Below, in pieces: positions 1-8,519 of a stretch of 64,000 nucleotides of DNA (within the stretch, counting starts at the first letter, position 1; the number at the start of each line of letters is the position of its first letter). The DNA is taken from the NCBI GenBank assembly GCA_036006525.1, contig DASYPP010000024.1, forward strand, positions 66,687 to 130,686. The letters run 5' to 3'. The DNA comes from DASYPP01 sp036006525. GTDB lineage: Bacteria > Gemmatimonadota > Gemmatimonadetes > Gemmatimonadales > GWC2-71-9. The position numbers and the translations under genes were made by a program. The notes beneath the pieces were generated by a model. That model was not told the origin of the DNA. It did no database searches and was given only the letters and a program-made list of their open reading frames with translations.

Positions 1-1
1 G

Positions 2-1036
2 CCCCCCTTCACTCACAACACCACCCAGACTCGTCTCACTCCGACCGGCTTCCCGGTCTCGACCGGTGCGAGCTGTTACTTGAGGGCTGGCAACGCAACC
101 CCGAATGACGTGGCCGTTCCTGGAGCACGAGCCACGGAGATCCTGACCAACTTCGGCGTTCCGGTATCCTCGTCGAACGCGCTGACGTTTCTCTTCCTGT
201 CGGGCCGGACCCAGCTGCAGGCGATGCAGGATCAGGCGCCCACGTTCGTCTCGCTCTGGATTGGTAACAACGACGTGCTCGGATCACTGACCAGCCTCAC
301 CAATCCGGGGAACCCGGCGTTTGTGACACCACAGAATGCCTTCCAGGCCCAGTACACCCAGATCCTCGACAGCATCGAGGCGGAAGGGGCAAAAGCTGTC
401 CTCATTTCGGTGGCAGATGTCGGGGTCATCCCGTATGCCTCCCGCGGGTCGGTGTACTGGTGCGTCAAGAATCAGCCCGCCTGCGGCACCTTCCCAGCAG
501 CGTTTCCGCCAACCCTTTCGGTGTCGAACAACTGTGCCCCCGCGATCACCGGGATTCCTGGTGCGCAGGGAGATTCAACCCTGGTGCCCTGGACCACCGG
601 CTTGCCCAAACTCGATTCTGCTCTTCATGGTGTCCCAACGACGTTGGACTGTACCGAGGACAACGTCGTCGTTACCCCCGCGGAGTATGCGAACCTGCGC
701 ACTGCAGTAGCGGGGTACAATGCGTTCATTCAAGGTGAGGCGACCAGCCGTGGGTTCGCGTTTGTCGATATCAACGCACCGTTGCTCCAGCATGTCGCCG
801 ACGGCACGATCCCGCCATTCCCCGATCCGAGCCAGCTGTCTGACAGCCTGATCACCTTCGGGCCGTATTTCTCACTCGACGGGGTGCATCCAAGCTCGCT
901 GGCCCATCAACTGATAGCCGATTCCGTCGCCTCGGCCATCAATCAGAAATACGGGACGACTTTGCCGGTACCGGTGTGCGGGACCGTGATATGCCCGGCC
1001 ACCAGTCTACCGGCCATGGCACGGTCCAGGCCCTGA
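2..1036 (+). CDS. SGNH/GDSL-type esterase-lipase, 5'-truncated by window edge
   Basis: The frame is open from the first bases, so the N-terminus, including the GDS(L) nucleophile block, lies outside the window. What is visible fits an SGNH hydrolase: an IGNND block III (oxyanion Asn) near 265-280 and a DGVHPS block V carrying the catalytic Asp and His near 880-895, followed by a C-terminal helix. The family hydrolyses acyl esters and is usually exported. The first possible internal start (TTG at 80) falls inside conserved sequence and is not the real start. The substrate cannot be inferred. Family assignment is firm because two signature blocks are present in the right order. Confidence 0.85.
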   Translation, partial: PPFTHNTTQTRLTPTGFPVSTGASCYLRAGNATPNDVAVPGARATEILTNFGVPVSSSNALTFLFLSGRTQLQAMQDQAPTFVSLWIGNNDVLGSLTSLTNPGNPAFVTPQNAFQAQYTQILDSIEAEGAKAVLISVADVGVIPYASRGSVYWCVKNQPACGTFPAAFPPTLSVSNNCAPAITGIPGAQGDSTLVPWTTGLPKLDSALHGVPTTLDCTEDNVVVTPAEYANLRTAVAGYNAFIQGEATSRGFAFVDINAPLLQHVADGTIPPFPDPSQLSDSLITFGPYFSLDGVHPSSLAHQLIADSVASAINQKYGTTLPVPVCGTVICPATSLPAMARSRP

Positions 1037-1187
1037 GAAGTGAGAACTGCGCGGCGAGAAGTGAGAGGGGGGCGACTCGGTCGACCCCCTTTTACTTTCA
1101 GGCTGGAAACTCCGGTCCTGAGCCGCCGGGCATTACATTCCGTTGTCGTCTTCACCGGTCACTCTCACTTCCTGCTTCCCGCTTCTG
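1037..1187. repeat. Word-built inverted repeat (gaagtgaga family)
   Basis: Begins at the base after the esterase stop codon. The left arm (1037-1067) iterates variants of GAAGTGAGA; the right arm (1161-1186) carries the complementary words CTCTCACTT and CTTCCCGCTTCT. Pairing is imperfect. It ends just before the start of the HD-domain gene. It belongs to the set of intergenic elements described in the findings. Confidence 0.55.
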
Positions 1188-1191
1188 CCCT

Positions 1192-1773
1192 ATGAATTGG
1201 ACTCGCGATCGTGCCCTGGCCCTGATGCACGAGTACACCGCCTCGGAAGCGCTGCGCAAACACATGTACGCGGTGGAGATTTCCATGCGGGCGATGGCCG
1301 TGAAATCGGGCGAGAACCCGGACGACTGGGGCATCGTGGGGTTGATCCACGATTTCGATTACGAGCGGTTTCCCAACGCCGCCCATTCGCCGACCGAGGA
1401 GCATCCGGCCGAAGGTGTGCGCATCCTCGCCGCCCAGGGCTTTCCCGAGGCATGGCAGCGGGCCATCCTGGGTCATGCGAACTATTCCGGGGTGCCCCGG
1501 GATACCCCGCTCGCCCGCGCCCTCTTTGCGGTGGACGAGATCTCCGGGTTCCTGGTCGCCTGCGCCCTGGTCCGTCCCTCGAAGAGCCTCAAGGATCTCG
1601 AAGTCGCGAGCGTCAAGAAGAAGTTCAAGGACAAAGCGTTCGCCCGCGGCGTGAGCCGGGAGGACGTGATCCAGGGCGCGGCAGAGTTGGGCGTTCCCCT
1701 CGATGATCACATCCAGTTTGTCCTGGAGGCCCTGAGACCAGAAGAACATGTTCTCGGGTTGGGTGCGGGGTAG
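1192..1773 (+). CDS. HD-domain (HDIG-like) phosphohydrolase-family protein
   Basis: A 193-residue soluble protein. The HD signature is seen as GLIHDFDYERFP at about residues 52-63, with an upstream His (KHMYAVE, about 22) and a downstream DEISGF, as expected for the metal-binding H...HD...D set. HD proteins of this short type are often annotated as hydrolases or putative nucleotide phosphohydrolases; the substrate is unknown. I chose ATG 1192 because sequence upstream in the same frame is repeat-derived and has no family character. The gene stands alone between two inverted-repeat elements. Confidence 0.8.
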   Translation: MNWTRDRALALMHEYTASEALRKHMYAVEISMRAMAVKSGENPDDWGIVGLIHDFDYERFPNAAHSPTEEHPAEGVRILAAQGFPEAWQRAILGHANYSGVPRDTPLARALFAVDEISGFLVACALVRPSKSLKDLEVASVKKKFKDKAFARGVSREDVIQGAAELGVPLDDHIQFVLEALRPEEHVLGLGAG

Positions 1774-1794
1774 ATGGCTTCCTTTGCGCAGGAA

Positions 1795-1950
1795 CCGTTT
1801 TCAACTCAGAGCCTCAGAGTCTCCGAGAAAAACGATTGCATAACGCACGCCTGTTGCCATCCAAATTGCGTTTAGGCCGCCACCACTCGAATATGCCATA
1901 TGCCATATGCTGTTTGTCTCTGAGTCTTTGAGACTCTGAGTTGAAAACGG
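1795..1950. repeat. Inverted repeat with perfect 17-bp ends (cagagtct family)
   Basis: CCGTTTTCAACTCAGAG at 1795-1811 is exactly complementary to CTCTGAGTTGAAAACGG at 1934-1950. Both arms continue inward with variants of the word CAGAGTCT. The loop contains a second word repeat, three copies of CATATG-like sequence near 1895-1910. The TTG at 1941, the furthest upstream start for the next gene, lies inside the right arm. Confidence 0.8.
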
Positions 1951-1982
1951 TAGCCCAAAAAGGAAACTCAACAGTCCAGCCC

Positions 1983-3398
1983 GTGACAGCAACCAAGTCC
2001 GTGCAGCCCCATGTCGTCGCTCCGGAAGCGGGAACGATCGGAAAGGCCATCGACCGGGCCGCCGACGCGCGGCCCATCCTCGCCAACGACGCCCGGCTGC
2101 TGATCGATGGGCCCGAGTGCTACGCCGCCATGCTGGAGATCATCGCGCGCGCGAAACACTGGATCCATTTCGAGAACTACATCATTCGCTCCGACCAGAC
2201 CGGGTGGCGTTTCGCCGAGGCGCTTGCCGCCCGGGCCCGTGAGGGAGTGAGGGTGCGGGTGATCTACGACTGGCTCGGTTCCTTCGCGACCCGATCGAAA
2301 TACTGGAAATTCCTCCGCGAATCCGGAGTGGAAGTTCACTGCCACAATCCCCCCAAATTCCTCGATGCCTTCCAGAACCTGAACCGGGATCACCGGAAAC
2401 TGGTGGTGGCTGACGGCCTGGTTGGAATTACCGGCGGCCTCTGCATCGGTGACGAATGGATGGGCGACGACTCGAAAGGCATTCACCCCTGGCGGGATAC
2501 CGGGATCGAGATTGCCGGGCCGGCCGCCGTCGCGCTGGACCAGTCGTTCAACACCCTCTGGCGCATCACGGGAAGCAGTAGCGGAGAGGACCGGAGCCCC
2601 GACCCGATCCCGGAGCGGGGCGATGCGAGTATCCGGGTCATCGCCGGCCGGCCGGGACGGGAACGGACCTACAAGGTGCTGGAGATCCTGGCGGCGAGCA
2701 CCATCAAGCGGCTCTGGATCACCGATGCGTACATGGTGCCGCCACCCCGGCTGTTCCAGGCCTTCGTCGATGCGGCCCGGGACGGCGTGGATATCCGGAT
2801 GCTGGTTCCGGGTTCGAGCGATGTGAGCCTGGTGCGGAACCTCACCCGGGTTGGCTATCGCGACCTGCTGCGAGCCGGGGTGCGGATCTTCGAGTGGGAC
2901 GGCCCCATGCTCCACGCCAAGACCATCGTGGCCGACGGGTGCTGGGCCCGGATCGGCACCAGCAACCTCAACGCGTCGAGCCTCACGGGGAATTTCGAGC
3001 TCGATGTACTGATCGAGGACTCGCGACTGGCGCACCAGCTGGAAGAGCAGTTTCGCCGCGACATCTCGCGCAGCTCTGAGATCATTCGAGGCAAGCTCCG
3101 GGCGCCGCAGAGTTTCCAGAAGGTCCTGCCATCGGCCCTGGCGCGACAGCGGCCGGAGGAAGCGCCTCCGGAGCACACCCGGACCCGCCGGGAGGCCCGG
3201 CGCCGCGCGGTTGTCGCGCTATGGACGGTGGTGACGGGGGCGCGACGCTCCCTGTTCGGCCCCGCGGCGCTGGTCCTGATCGCGCTGGGTGGGCTCTTCC
3301 TCGTACTGCCCCGGGTCATGGCGTATGGCTTCGGCGCGCTGTGTGTCTGGCTCGCGGTCGCGGCGACCCGCGAAGCCCTGCGCAGGCGAGGCGGATAA
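1983..3398 (+). CDS. Phospholipase D / cardiolipin synthase family protein
   Basis: Two HKD (HxKxxxxD) motifs define the PLD superfamily: DHRKLVVADG at about residues 136-145 and LHAKTIVADG at about 309-318, each followed by the usual GG(L)/GTSN loop. Such enzymes transfer phosphatidyl groups, and cardiolipin synthase (ClsB-like) is the commonest role. The Cls N-terminal double membrane anchor is absent; instead there is a hydrophobic C-terminal segment at about residues 425-465. The start is uncertain: TTG 1941 lies in a repeat arm, and GTG 1983 or GTG 2001 are better placed. It ends in a hairpin overlapping its stop codon. Confidence 0.85.
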   Translation: MTATKSVQPHVVAPEAGTIGKAIDRAADARPILANDARLLIDGPECYAAMLEIIARAKHWIHFENYIIRSDQTGWRFAEALAARAREGVRVRVIYDWLGSFATRSKYWKFLRESGVEVHCHNPPKFLDAFQNLNRDHRKLVVADGLVGITGGLCIGDEWMGDDSKGIHPWRDTGIEIAGPAAVALDQSFNTLWRITGSSSGEDRSPDPIPERGDASIRVIAGRPGRERTYKVLEILAASTIKRLWITDAYMVPPPRLFQAFVDAARDGVDIRMLVPGSSDVSLVRNLTRVGYRDLLRAGVRIFEWDGPMLHAKTIVADGCWARIGTSNLNASSLTGNFELDVLIEDSRLAHQLEEQFRRDISRSSEIIRGKLRAPQSFQKVLPSALARQRPEEAPPEHTRTRREARRRAVVALWTVVTGARRSLFGPAALVLIALGGLFLVLPRVMAYGFGALCVWLAVAATREALRRRGG

Positions 3399-3420
3399 GG
3401 CGTTTGATGATAACGCCTTA
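3396..3420 (+). terminator. Perfect 9-bp stem hairpin over the PLD stop codon
   Basis: TAAGGCGTT (3396-3404) pairs exactly with AACGCCTTA (3412-3420) across a 7-base loop. The TAA stop codon is the first triplet of the stem. No U-run follows, so factor-independent termination is not certain. Confidence 0.55.
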
Positions 3421-3517
3421 GTTGGCGCCCTCCGTCCCCCGATTCATCCCGCTATTCTTCCAGTCACATGGAAACTCCGGACCTCAACGATTGCCGCCCT
3501 GCTGACGTAAAACCGAC

Positions 3518-4060
3518 GTGAGCGACGCGGATCTCGCCCGGCGCGCCTCTTTGGGCGACAGCGACGCTTTCGGAGAGCTGGTTAACCGGCACGCCGCCGC
3601 AGCGCGCCGCCTCGCACGGGCAGTTCTGCAGAACGCTGAAGACGCCGACGATGCTGCCCAGGACGGGTTCCTCCTCGCCTGGCGTTATCTCGAGCGTTAC
3701 GACCCGGAGCGGCCCTTCGCCCCCTGGCTGATGCGCATCGTGCTGAATGCCGCGGCCGACCTCCGCCGCAAGCGCCGGGTGCGGCAGACCGAAATGATCC
3801 CCGAGGCGTCCGTGTCCTCGGAGCGTTCACCCGAGGAGCAGACCGACTGGCGGCTGTTCGGCCGCGAGCTGAGCGAGGCGCTGGGGCGGTTGCCGGAGCG
3901 GCAGCGGATCGCCGTCACGTTGTTCGATGTCGAAGGTTACAGCCACGGAGAGATCGCTGGGCTGCTGAAGATTCCCGAGGGGACGGTGCGATCCGACGTA
4001 TTTCACGCGCGGCGGACGTTACGCGAGGCCTTGAGCGCATTTCGCGAGGAGCCAGAATGA
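3518..4060 (+). CDS. ECF-family RNA polymerase sigma factor
   Basis: 180 residues, typical ECF length. Region 2 includes the ENAEDADDAAQDGFLLAW-type segment (about 42-58) and an RPFAPWLMRIVLNAA core; region 4 has a helix-turn-helix, YSHGEIAGLLKIPEGTVRS, at about 145-163. The GTG start at 3518 begins MSDADLARRA, the usual ECF N-terminus. Its end overlaps the next gene by four bases (ATGA), so the two are translationally coupled. The likely role is to direct transcription of an envelope or efflux regulon under control of the product of the next gene. Confidence 0.93.
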   Translation: MSDADLARRASLGDSDAFGELVNRHAAAARRLARAVLQNAEDADDAAQDGFLLAWRYLERYDPERPFAPWLMRIVLNAAADLRRKRRVRQTEMIPEASVSSERSPEEQTDWRLFGRELSEALGRLPERQRIAVTLFDVEGYSHGEIAGLLKIPEGTVRSDVFHARRTLREALSAFREEPE

Positions 4061-4395
4061 GCGAGAACCTGTTCGGAAGCGAACGCGACCGCAAACTGGG
4101 CGACTTGCTGCGCCAGTACCTGGAACCGTCCGATCATCCGGGGTTCGTGCGCCGGGTCATGGTGGGCTTGCACGCGACCGACAATAGTTGGGATGTACTG
4201 AGCCGCTGGGCCCGACCCGGCATCGCCGCCGCCCTGGCCTTCATCCTGGGCGCCGCCACCTGGGTCATTCTGCAGACCGCCGCCGAGCCGCAGTCGCTGT
4301 CCGATGCGATGCTCCCCGGCGACGCCCCGGCTCCGCTTTTCTCGGCGACACGACCGGACAACGAGCTCGTGCTTGAGGTCGTGCTGGAGCGGTAA
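4057..4395 (+). CDS. Putative single-pass membrane anti-sigma factor
   Basis: A 112-residue protein with a charged N-terminal half (about 1-48), one transmembrane helix (about 52-73, GIAAALAFILGAATWVIL) and a short periplasmic tail. No HxxxCxxC zinc motif is seen, so it is not a classical zinc anti-sigma. The anti-sigma role is inferred from the four-base overlap with the ECF sigma gene and from the topology. No family was recognised from sequence alone. Confidence 0.6.
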   Translation: MSENLFGSERDRKLGDLLRQYLEPSDHPGFVRRVMVGLHATDNSWDVLSRWARPGIAAALAFILGAATWVILQTAAEPQSLSDAMLPGDAPAPLFSATRPDNELVLEVVLER

Positions 4396-4398
4396 CTG

Positions 4399-4507
4399 AA
4401 GGGACTAAGGACTAAGGACTCTGCGATTCACGGTCCCAGCCCGGATCTGGATTCCAATACTCTAAGTCCTTAGTCCCTGGTCCTTAGTCCTCAGTCCTCA
4501 GTCCTTT
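4399..4507. repeat. Word-built inverted repeat (ggactaa family, copy 1)
   Basis: The left arm 4399-4420 is GGGACTAAGGACTAAGGACT; the right arm 4462-4507 iterates AGTCCTTAGTCC/AGTCCTC. It starts three bases after the anti-sigma stop and ends beside the ribosome-binding site of the Spy-like gene, so it fills the whole gap between the two. Further copies lie at 28182-28250 and 50256-50320. Confidence 0.8.
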
Positions 4508-4512
4508 GAGGT

Positions 4513-4902
4513 GTGATGCGATCTACCTGGAAGGCAGCCCTGCTTCTCATTGCGGTGTTCGCCGGCGGCGCATTGGCCGGAGGTGCCGTGGTCGGTTTGG
4601 CGGACCGGGACAAGCTCCCCGGCCGGCAGCCGCACCATCATCATACCGGCTCCAGCGATCATATCGATTACATGAGCCGGAAGTTGAACCTGACCCCGGC
4701 CCAGAAGGACAGCGTGCAGGCAATCCTGGAGCGCTACAAGCCCGCGATGGATTCAATCTGGCGCCAGTTGGGGCCCCGGTTTGAAACTATCAAGGACTCG
4801 ATCAGTACTGAAATCCGCCGGCAGCTGACCCCGGAACAGCAAACAGCCTATACCGAGATGATCCGTCGCTTCGAAGAAGAGCGGCGGGGACCTCCCGAGT
4901 GA
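4513..4902 (+). CDS. Spy/CpxP-like periplasmic protein
   Basis: 129 residues: an N-terminal hydrophobic signal or anchor (about 6-28), a His-rich stretch (about 41-45) that could bind metal, then helical sequence with LNLTPAQKDSV at about 58-68 and QLTPEQQTAYTEM at about 103-115, which match the LTxxQ repeats of the Spy/CpxP/heavy-metal-sensor family. Family members act as periplasmic chaperones or stress sensors. GTG 4513 or ATG 4516 follow a GAGG ribosome-binding site. Placement between a sigma/anti-sigma pair and an exporter operon suggests envelope-stress sensing. Confidence 0.7.
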   Translation: MMRSTWKAALLLIAVFAGGALAGGAVVGLADRDKLPGRQPHHHHTGSSDHIDYMSRKLNLTPAQKDSVQAILERYKPAMDSIWRQLGPRFETIKDSISTEIRRQLTPEQQTAYTEMIRRFEEERRGPPE

Positions 4903-4903
4903 G

Positions 4904-6229
4904 ATGAATCGAATCCTGATTGCCCTCGCGGGCACCGCCGTCGTCCTGAGCCAGAGTGCGAACGCCCAGATCGCCGATTCCGCGACCCATAGCCGGATTC
5001 CCGTGGTCACCCTGGAGGAAGCCATCCGGCTGTCCGCCCTGGTGCAGCCCTCGGTGATCTCGGCCGAAGGCACCGTGCGCAATGCCGGCGCCCAGATCCG
5101 TGCCGCCCGGGGCCAGTATCTCCCCAGCATCACCGCTTCATCCAGCGCCGGCAATTCCTTCTCCGAAGGCGCGAGAACCGACCCCATCACCGGCAACCTG
5201 GTGACCGCGAACTCGAGCAACACCAGCATCAGCATGGGGCTCTCCGGCCGGGTGGATCTCTTTACCGGGTTCCGGCGGGGGGCCGACGTGCGCTCGGCGC
5301 GCGCGCAGGGCGCCGCGGCCGACGCCTCGCTGGTGGACGCCCAATACCAGTCCAAGCTGAATACCACCACCGCGTTTCTGAACGCCCTCTACGACGCGCA
5401 GTTGGTCCAGGTGCGGGAGGCCGGCGTTCGCCGCGCCGACGAGCAGCTCAAGATTGCCGTCGCCAAGCTGGCCTCCGGCTCCGCCACCCGGTCCGACTCG
5501 CTGCAGTCGCTGGTGACCCTGGGCAATGCCCGGGTCCAGCTGGTGAACGCGCTCGCTCAGCTCGCCACCGACGAAGCGAACCTGGGCCGCCTGGTCGGAG
5601 CCGAGGGACGGGTGGCCGCGGCCGACGACTCCTCGTACTACAGGCTCATGGCGGCCCCCGACACCGCCGAGATCCGGCGCGAGGCCGTGGAGCGGTCGCC
5701 CCGGGTCCAGAGTGCCCTGGCCAGCCAGAACGCCGCGCGGGCCAGCCTCTCTTCGGCCCGGTCCGCCTACTGGCCCACCCTGAGCCTGGCGGGGAACTAC
5801 AATTACAACGGAAGCAAGAGCGCCGATTACCAGCTGTTCAACAGCCGCTCGGTGTCCGTCTCGCTGTCCTGGCCCCTGTTCAACGGATTCACCCGGGAGC
5901 GCAACATCACCCAGCAGGAAGTCTCCCTCGAGGTGGCTGAGGCCAATGCCACCGATTCCCGCCGCCTGGTCCTGGCCTCCCTGACCGGGCAGCTGGGTAA
6001 CCTCGAAGCCGCGCGGCTTCGCATCGAGATCACTACGATCAGTGTCGCGGCGGCCGAAGAAGACCTCCGGGTGCAGCGGGAACGCTACCGCCTCGGTGCT
6101 GCGACCATCGTGGAATTGTTGACGTCGCAGGAGAACCTGAGCCAGGCCGAGGTCGACCTGGTCAACGCCCGATTCGACTACCTGAAGGCCAAAGCCCAGA
6201 TCGAAGCAATCATCGGACGGACCCTATGA
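4904..6229 (+). CDS. TolC-family outer-membrane efflux protein
   Basis: 441 residues with a signal peptide ending near SANAQ (about 22). The family pattern is clear: two internally homologous halves of long helices plus strands, with TLEEAIRLSALVQPSV at about 35-50, GLSGRVDLFTGFRRG near 110-125 and the parallel SLSWPLFNGFTRERN near 322-336. These are the strand/equatorial motifs of outer-membrane efflux proteins. It forms the outer-membrane channel of the exporter encoded directly downstream; its stop overlaps the ATPase start by four bases. Confidence 0.93.
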   Translation: MNRILIALAGTAVVLSQSANAQIADSATHSRIPVVTLEEAIRLSALVQPSVISAEGTVRNAGAQIRAARGQYLPSITASSSAGNSFSEGARTDPITGNLVTANSSNTSISMGLSGRVDLFTGFRRGADVRSARAQGAAADASLVDAQYQSKLNTTTAFLNALYDAQLVQVREAGVRRADEQLKIAVAKLASGSATRSDSLQSLVTLGNARVQLVNALAQLATDEANLGRLVGAEGRVAAADDSSYYRLMAAPDTAEIRREAVERSPRVQSALASQNAARASLSSARSAYWPTLSLAGNYNYNGSKSADYQLFNSRSVSVSLSWPLFNGFTRERNITQQEVSLEVAEANATDSRRLVLASLTGQLGNLEAARLRIEITTISVAAAEEDLRVQRERYRLGAATIVELLTSQENLSQAEVDLVNARFDYLKAKAQIEAIIGRTL

Positions 6230-6981
6230 GCCCAGCAATTGAATCGACCGCCGAGCGGATGGCCCAGCTCCCGACCGACGTCCCCCGGGACGCGGTCATC
6301 GTGACCCGCAACCTGCAGCGGGAATACCAGATGGGGAGCGAGATCGTGCGCGCCCTGCGCGGCGTCGACGTGACGATCCGGAAGAACGAGTTCGTGGCCA
6401 TCATGGGCCCGTCCGGCTCCGGCAAGTCCACGCTGATGAACCTGATCGGCTGCCTCGATACCCCGAACGCCGGCGAGTACTGGCTCAACGGCCACCGGGT
6501 CTCCGAGCTCAACGACAATCAGCTGGCCCGGATCCGCAACCGGGAGATCGGGTTTGTCTTCCAGACCTTCAACCTGCTGCCCCGGGCCACGGCGCTGCAC
6601 AACGTCGAGCTGCCCCTGGTTTACGCCGGCATGGGCGGCCGGGAGCGCCGGCAGCAGGCCGAGCAGGCGCTGACCCGCGTCGGGCTCGCCGATCGCATGA
6701 CTCACAAGCCCAACGAGCTGTCCGGCGGCCAGCGGCAGCGCGTCGCCATCGCGCGGGCGCTGGTCAATAACCCCAGCATTCTCCTGGCGGACGAGCCGAC
6801 CGGTAACCTCGATTCGACCACCGGCCAGGAAATCATGGGGCTGTTCCAGAATCTGTATGAACAGGGCCAGACGATCGTGCTGGTCACCCACGAACACGAC
6901 ATCGCCGAGCACGCCTACCGCCAGGTTCACATCCTGGACGGCCGGGTCGAGCGTGATTTCGCCACCCCCGGCAAAAATTGA
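6226..6981 (+). CDS. ABC transporter ATP-binding protein, MacB/LolD type
   Basis: 251 residues. Walker A GPSGSGKST at about 65-73, Q-loop VFQTFNLLPRAT, signature LSGGQRQRVAIARAL at about 165-179, Walker B ILLADEPTGNLDS at about 185-197 and the H-loop in VLVTHEHD are all intact. The sequence is of the MacB/FtsE/LolD group that energises mechanotransmission-type exporters. In E. coli MacB the ATPase and permease are fused; here the permease is a separate gene two positions downstream. Confidence 0.95.
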   Translation: MSPAIESTAERMAQLPTDVPRDAVIVTRNLQREYQMGSEIVRALRGVDVTIRKNEFVAIMGPSGSGKSTLMNLIGCLDTPNAGEYWLNGHRVSELNDNQLARIRNREIGFVFQTFNLLPRATALHNVELPLVYAGMGGRERRQQAEQALTRVGLADRMTHKPNELSGGQRQRVAIARALVNNPSILLADEPTGNLDSTTGQEIMGLFQNLYEQGQTIVLVTHEHDIAEHAYRQVHILDGRVERDFATPGKN

Positions 6982-6998
6982 AAACGAGAATTCACCCG

Positions 6999-8519
6999 AT
7001 GCGCAAACTCCACGTTGTCCTGATCGCCCTGGCTCTCGCCGCCTGCAAGAAAGAGGAGCAGGCCGTGAGCGCCGTGTACCAGGCCGTGCCGGTCGTCCGC
7101 CGCGACATCGTGGTCTCGGTGCAGGCGGCCGGGACCCTGCAGCCGGATACCACGGTCGAGGTCAAGTCCAAGGCCTCGGGCGAAATCGCCCAGATCATGG
7201 TGGAAACCGGCCAGGAAGTGCGTCGCGGCGACCTGATGGTGAGCGTCGATCCCCGGACCGCGCGCAATACCATGGCGCAGGCCCAGGCCCGGTTCGACGT
7301 CGCCCGGGCGACGCTGGCCAACGCGCGCTCCCAGAAACAGCGCGCCGACGCGCTCTTCACCTCGCAGTCCATCACCCAGACCGAACACGAGGCGGCGCAG
7401 CTGGCCTACGCCAACGCCATGGCAGATTCGGTGAGCACCAAGGTGGACCTGGAGAACGCCCAGATCCAGCTGGAGGACACCGACGTGCGGGCCCCGATCT
7501 CGGGGACCATCATCGAGAAGGACGTGGAGCGGGGCCAGGTCATCTCCTCTCCGACCCGCGACGTGGGCGGCGGCACCGTCCTGCTCCGCATGGCAGACCT
7601 GAGCCTGGTGCAGGTGAGGACCCTGGTGGACGAGACCGACGTGGGAAAGATCCGCGCCGGCCTGTCGGCCACGGTCACGGTGGACGCGTACCCCAACCGG
7701 CCCTTCGAGGGGACCGTGCTCAAGATCGAGCCGCTGGCGACCGTCAATCAGAACGTCACCATGTTCCCGGTCATCGTACGGATTCAGAATCAGGGCGGGC
7801 TGCTCCGACCCGGGATGAACGCCGAAGTGGAGATTCACGTGGGCCGCCGTGATTCCGTGCTGGCGATTCCCAACGCGGCCCTCAGGACCAGCCGTGATGT
7901 GAGCTCCGCAGCCCTGGTGCTGGGGCTGGATCCCAAGGTGGTCGAGCAGCAGCTGGCCCAGGCGCCCCAGGACTCGGCCCGCACGACGACTGCCGGCGCC
8001 GGTAGCGCGCATCCCGCGGACACGACGAAGAAGGCGGCGGGCAACGTACTGACCCTGCCCGATGGCCGCACGATTCCGCTGCCCGAAGGCGTCAGCGAAG
8101 CGCAGGTGTCGGCCATCATGAAGAAACGGATGAGTGGCGGCACCCTGACCGCGGAAGAGGGCGCGCTGCTCCGCAAGGTGTTCTCCAGCATGGGCGGCGG
8201 AAACCGCGGCCGTTCCCGGGCCCCGAGCAATGATTACCAGTTTGGCGCGAAATACATCGTCTTCGTGCAGCGCAACGGACACCCGGTCGCGGTCAACGTG
8301 CAGACCGGGCTTACCGACATGGATTTCTCCGAGGTGACCCAGGGTCTGACCGAGCAGGACTCGGTGCTGATTCTTCCCAGCGCCAGCCTGATCGCATCGC
8401 AGGATGAATGGCGGGACCGGATGGGCCGGGTGACCGGCGGCGGAAGCATGGGCGGTCTGCGCCAGTCCACCACGACGACCGGCTCCACCACGCCTTCAGC
8501 CGGAGCCTCCCGGCCATGA
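6999..8519 (+). CDS. MacA-like periplasmic adaptor (membrane fusion) lipoprotein with an inserted region
   Basis: 506 residues. The start at ATG 6999 gives a lipoprotein signal, VVLIALALAAC, with the lipidated Cys at about residue 16; the alternative TTG 6978 overlaps the ATPase stop. Lipoyl halves, the helical hairpin (about 85-160), the beta-barrel (about 195-285, DETDVGKIRAG) and a C-terminal membrane-proximal region are in family order. Between barrel and membrane-proximal domain lies an extra segment of about 115 residues (roughly 295-410) with a Pro/Thr/Ala linker, helical sequence (EAQVSAIMKKRM, TAEEGALLRKVF) and a Gly/Arg tail. It links the TolC channel to the permease. Confidence 0.88.
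   Translation: MRKLHVVLIALALAACKKEEQAVSAVYQAVPVVRRDIVVSVQAAGTLQPDTTVEVKSKASGEIAQIMVETGQEVRRGDLMVSVDPRTARNTMAQAQARFDVARATLANARSQKQRADALFTSQSITQTEHEAAQLAYANAMADSVSTKVDLENAQIQLEDTDVRAPISGTIIEKDVERGQVISSPTRDVGGGTVLLRMADLSLVQVRTLVDETDVGKIRAGLSATVTVDAYPNRPFEGTVLKIEPLATVNQNVTMFPVIVRIQNQGGLLRPGMNAEVEIHVGRRDSVLAIPNAALRTSRDVSSAALVLGLDPKVVEQQLAQAPQDSARTTTAGAGSAHPADTTKKAAGNVLTLPDGRTIPLPEGVSEAQVSAIMKKRMSGGTLTAEEGALLRKVFSSMGGGNRGRSRAPSNDYQFGAKYIVFVQRNGHPVAVNVQTGLTDMDFSEVTQGLTEQDSVLILPSASLIASQDEWRDRMGRVTGGGSMGGLRQSTTTTGSTTPSAGASRP

Noticed and set aside
6927..8282. A 451-codon minus-strand frame
   Set aside because: His/Gly-rich shadow of the adaptor gene; no ribosome-binding site or domain.
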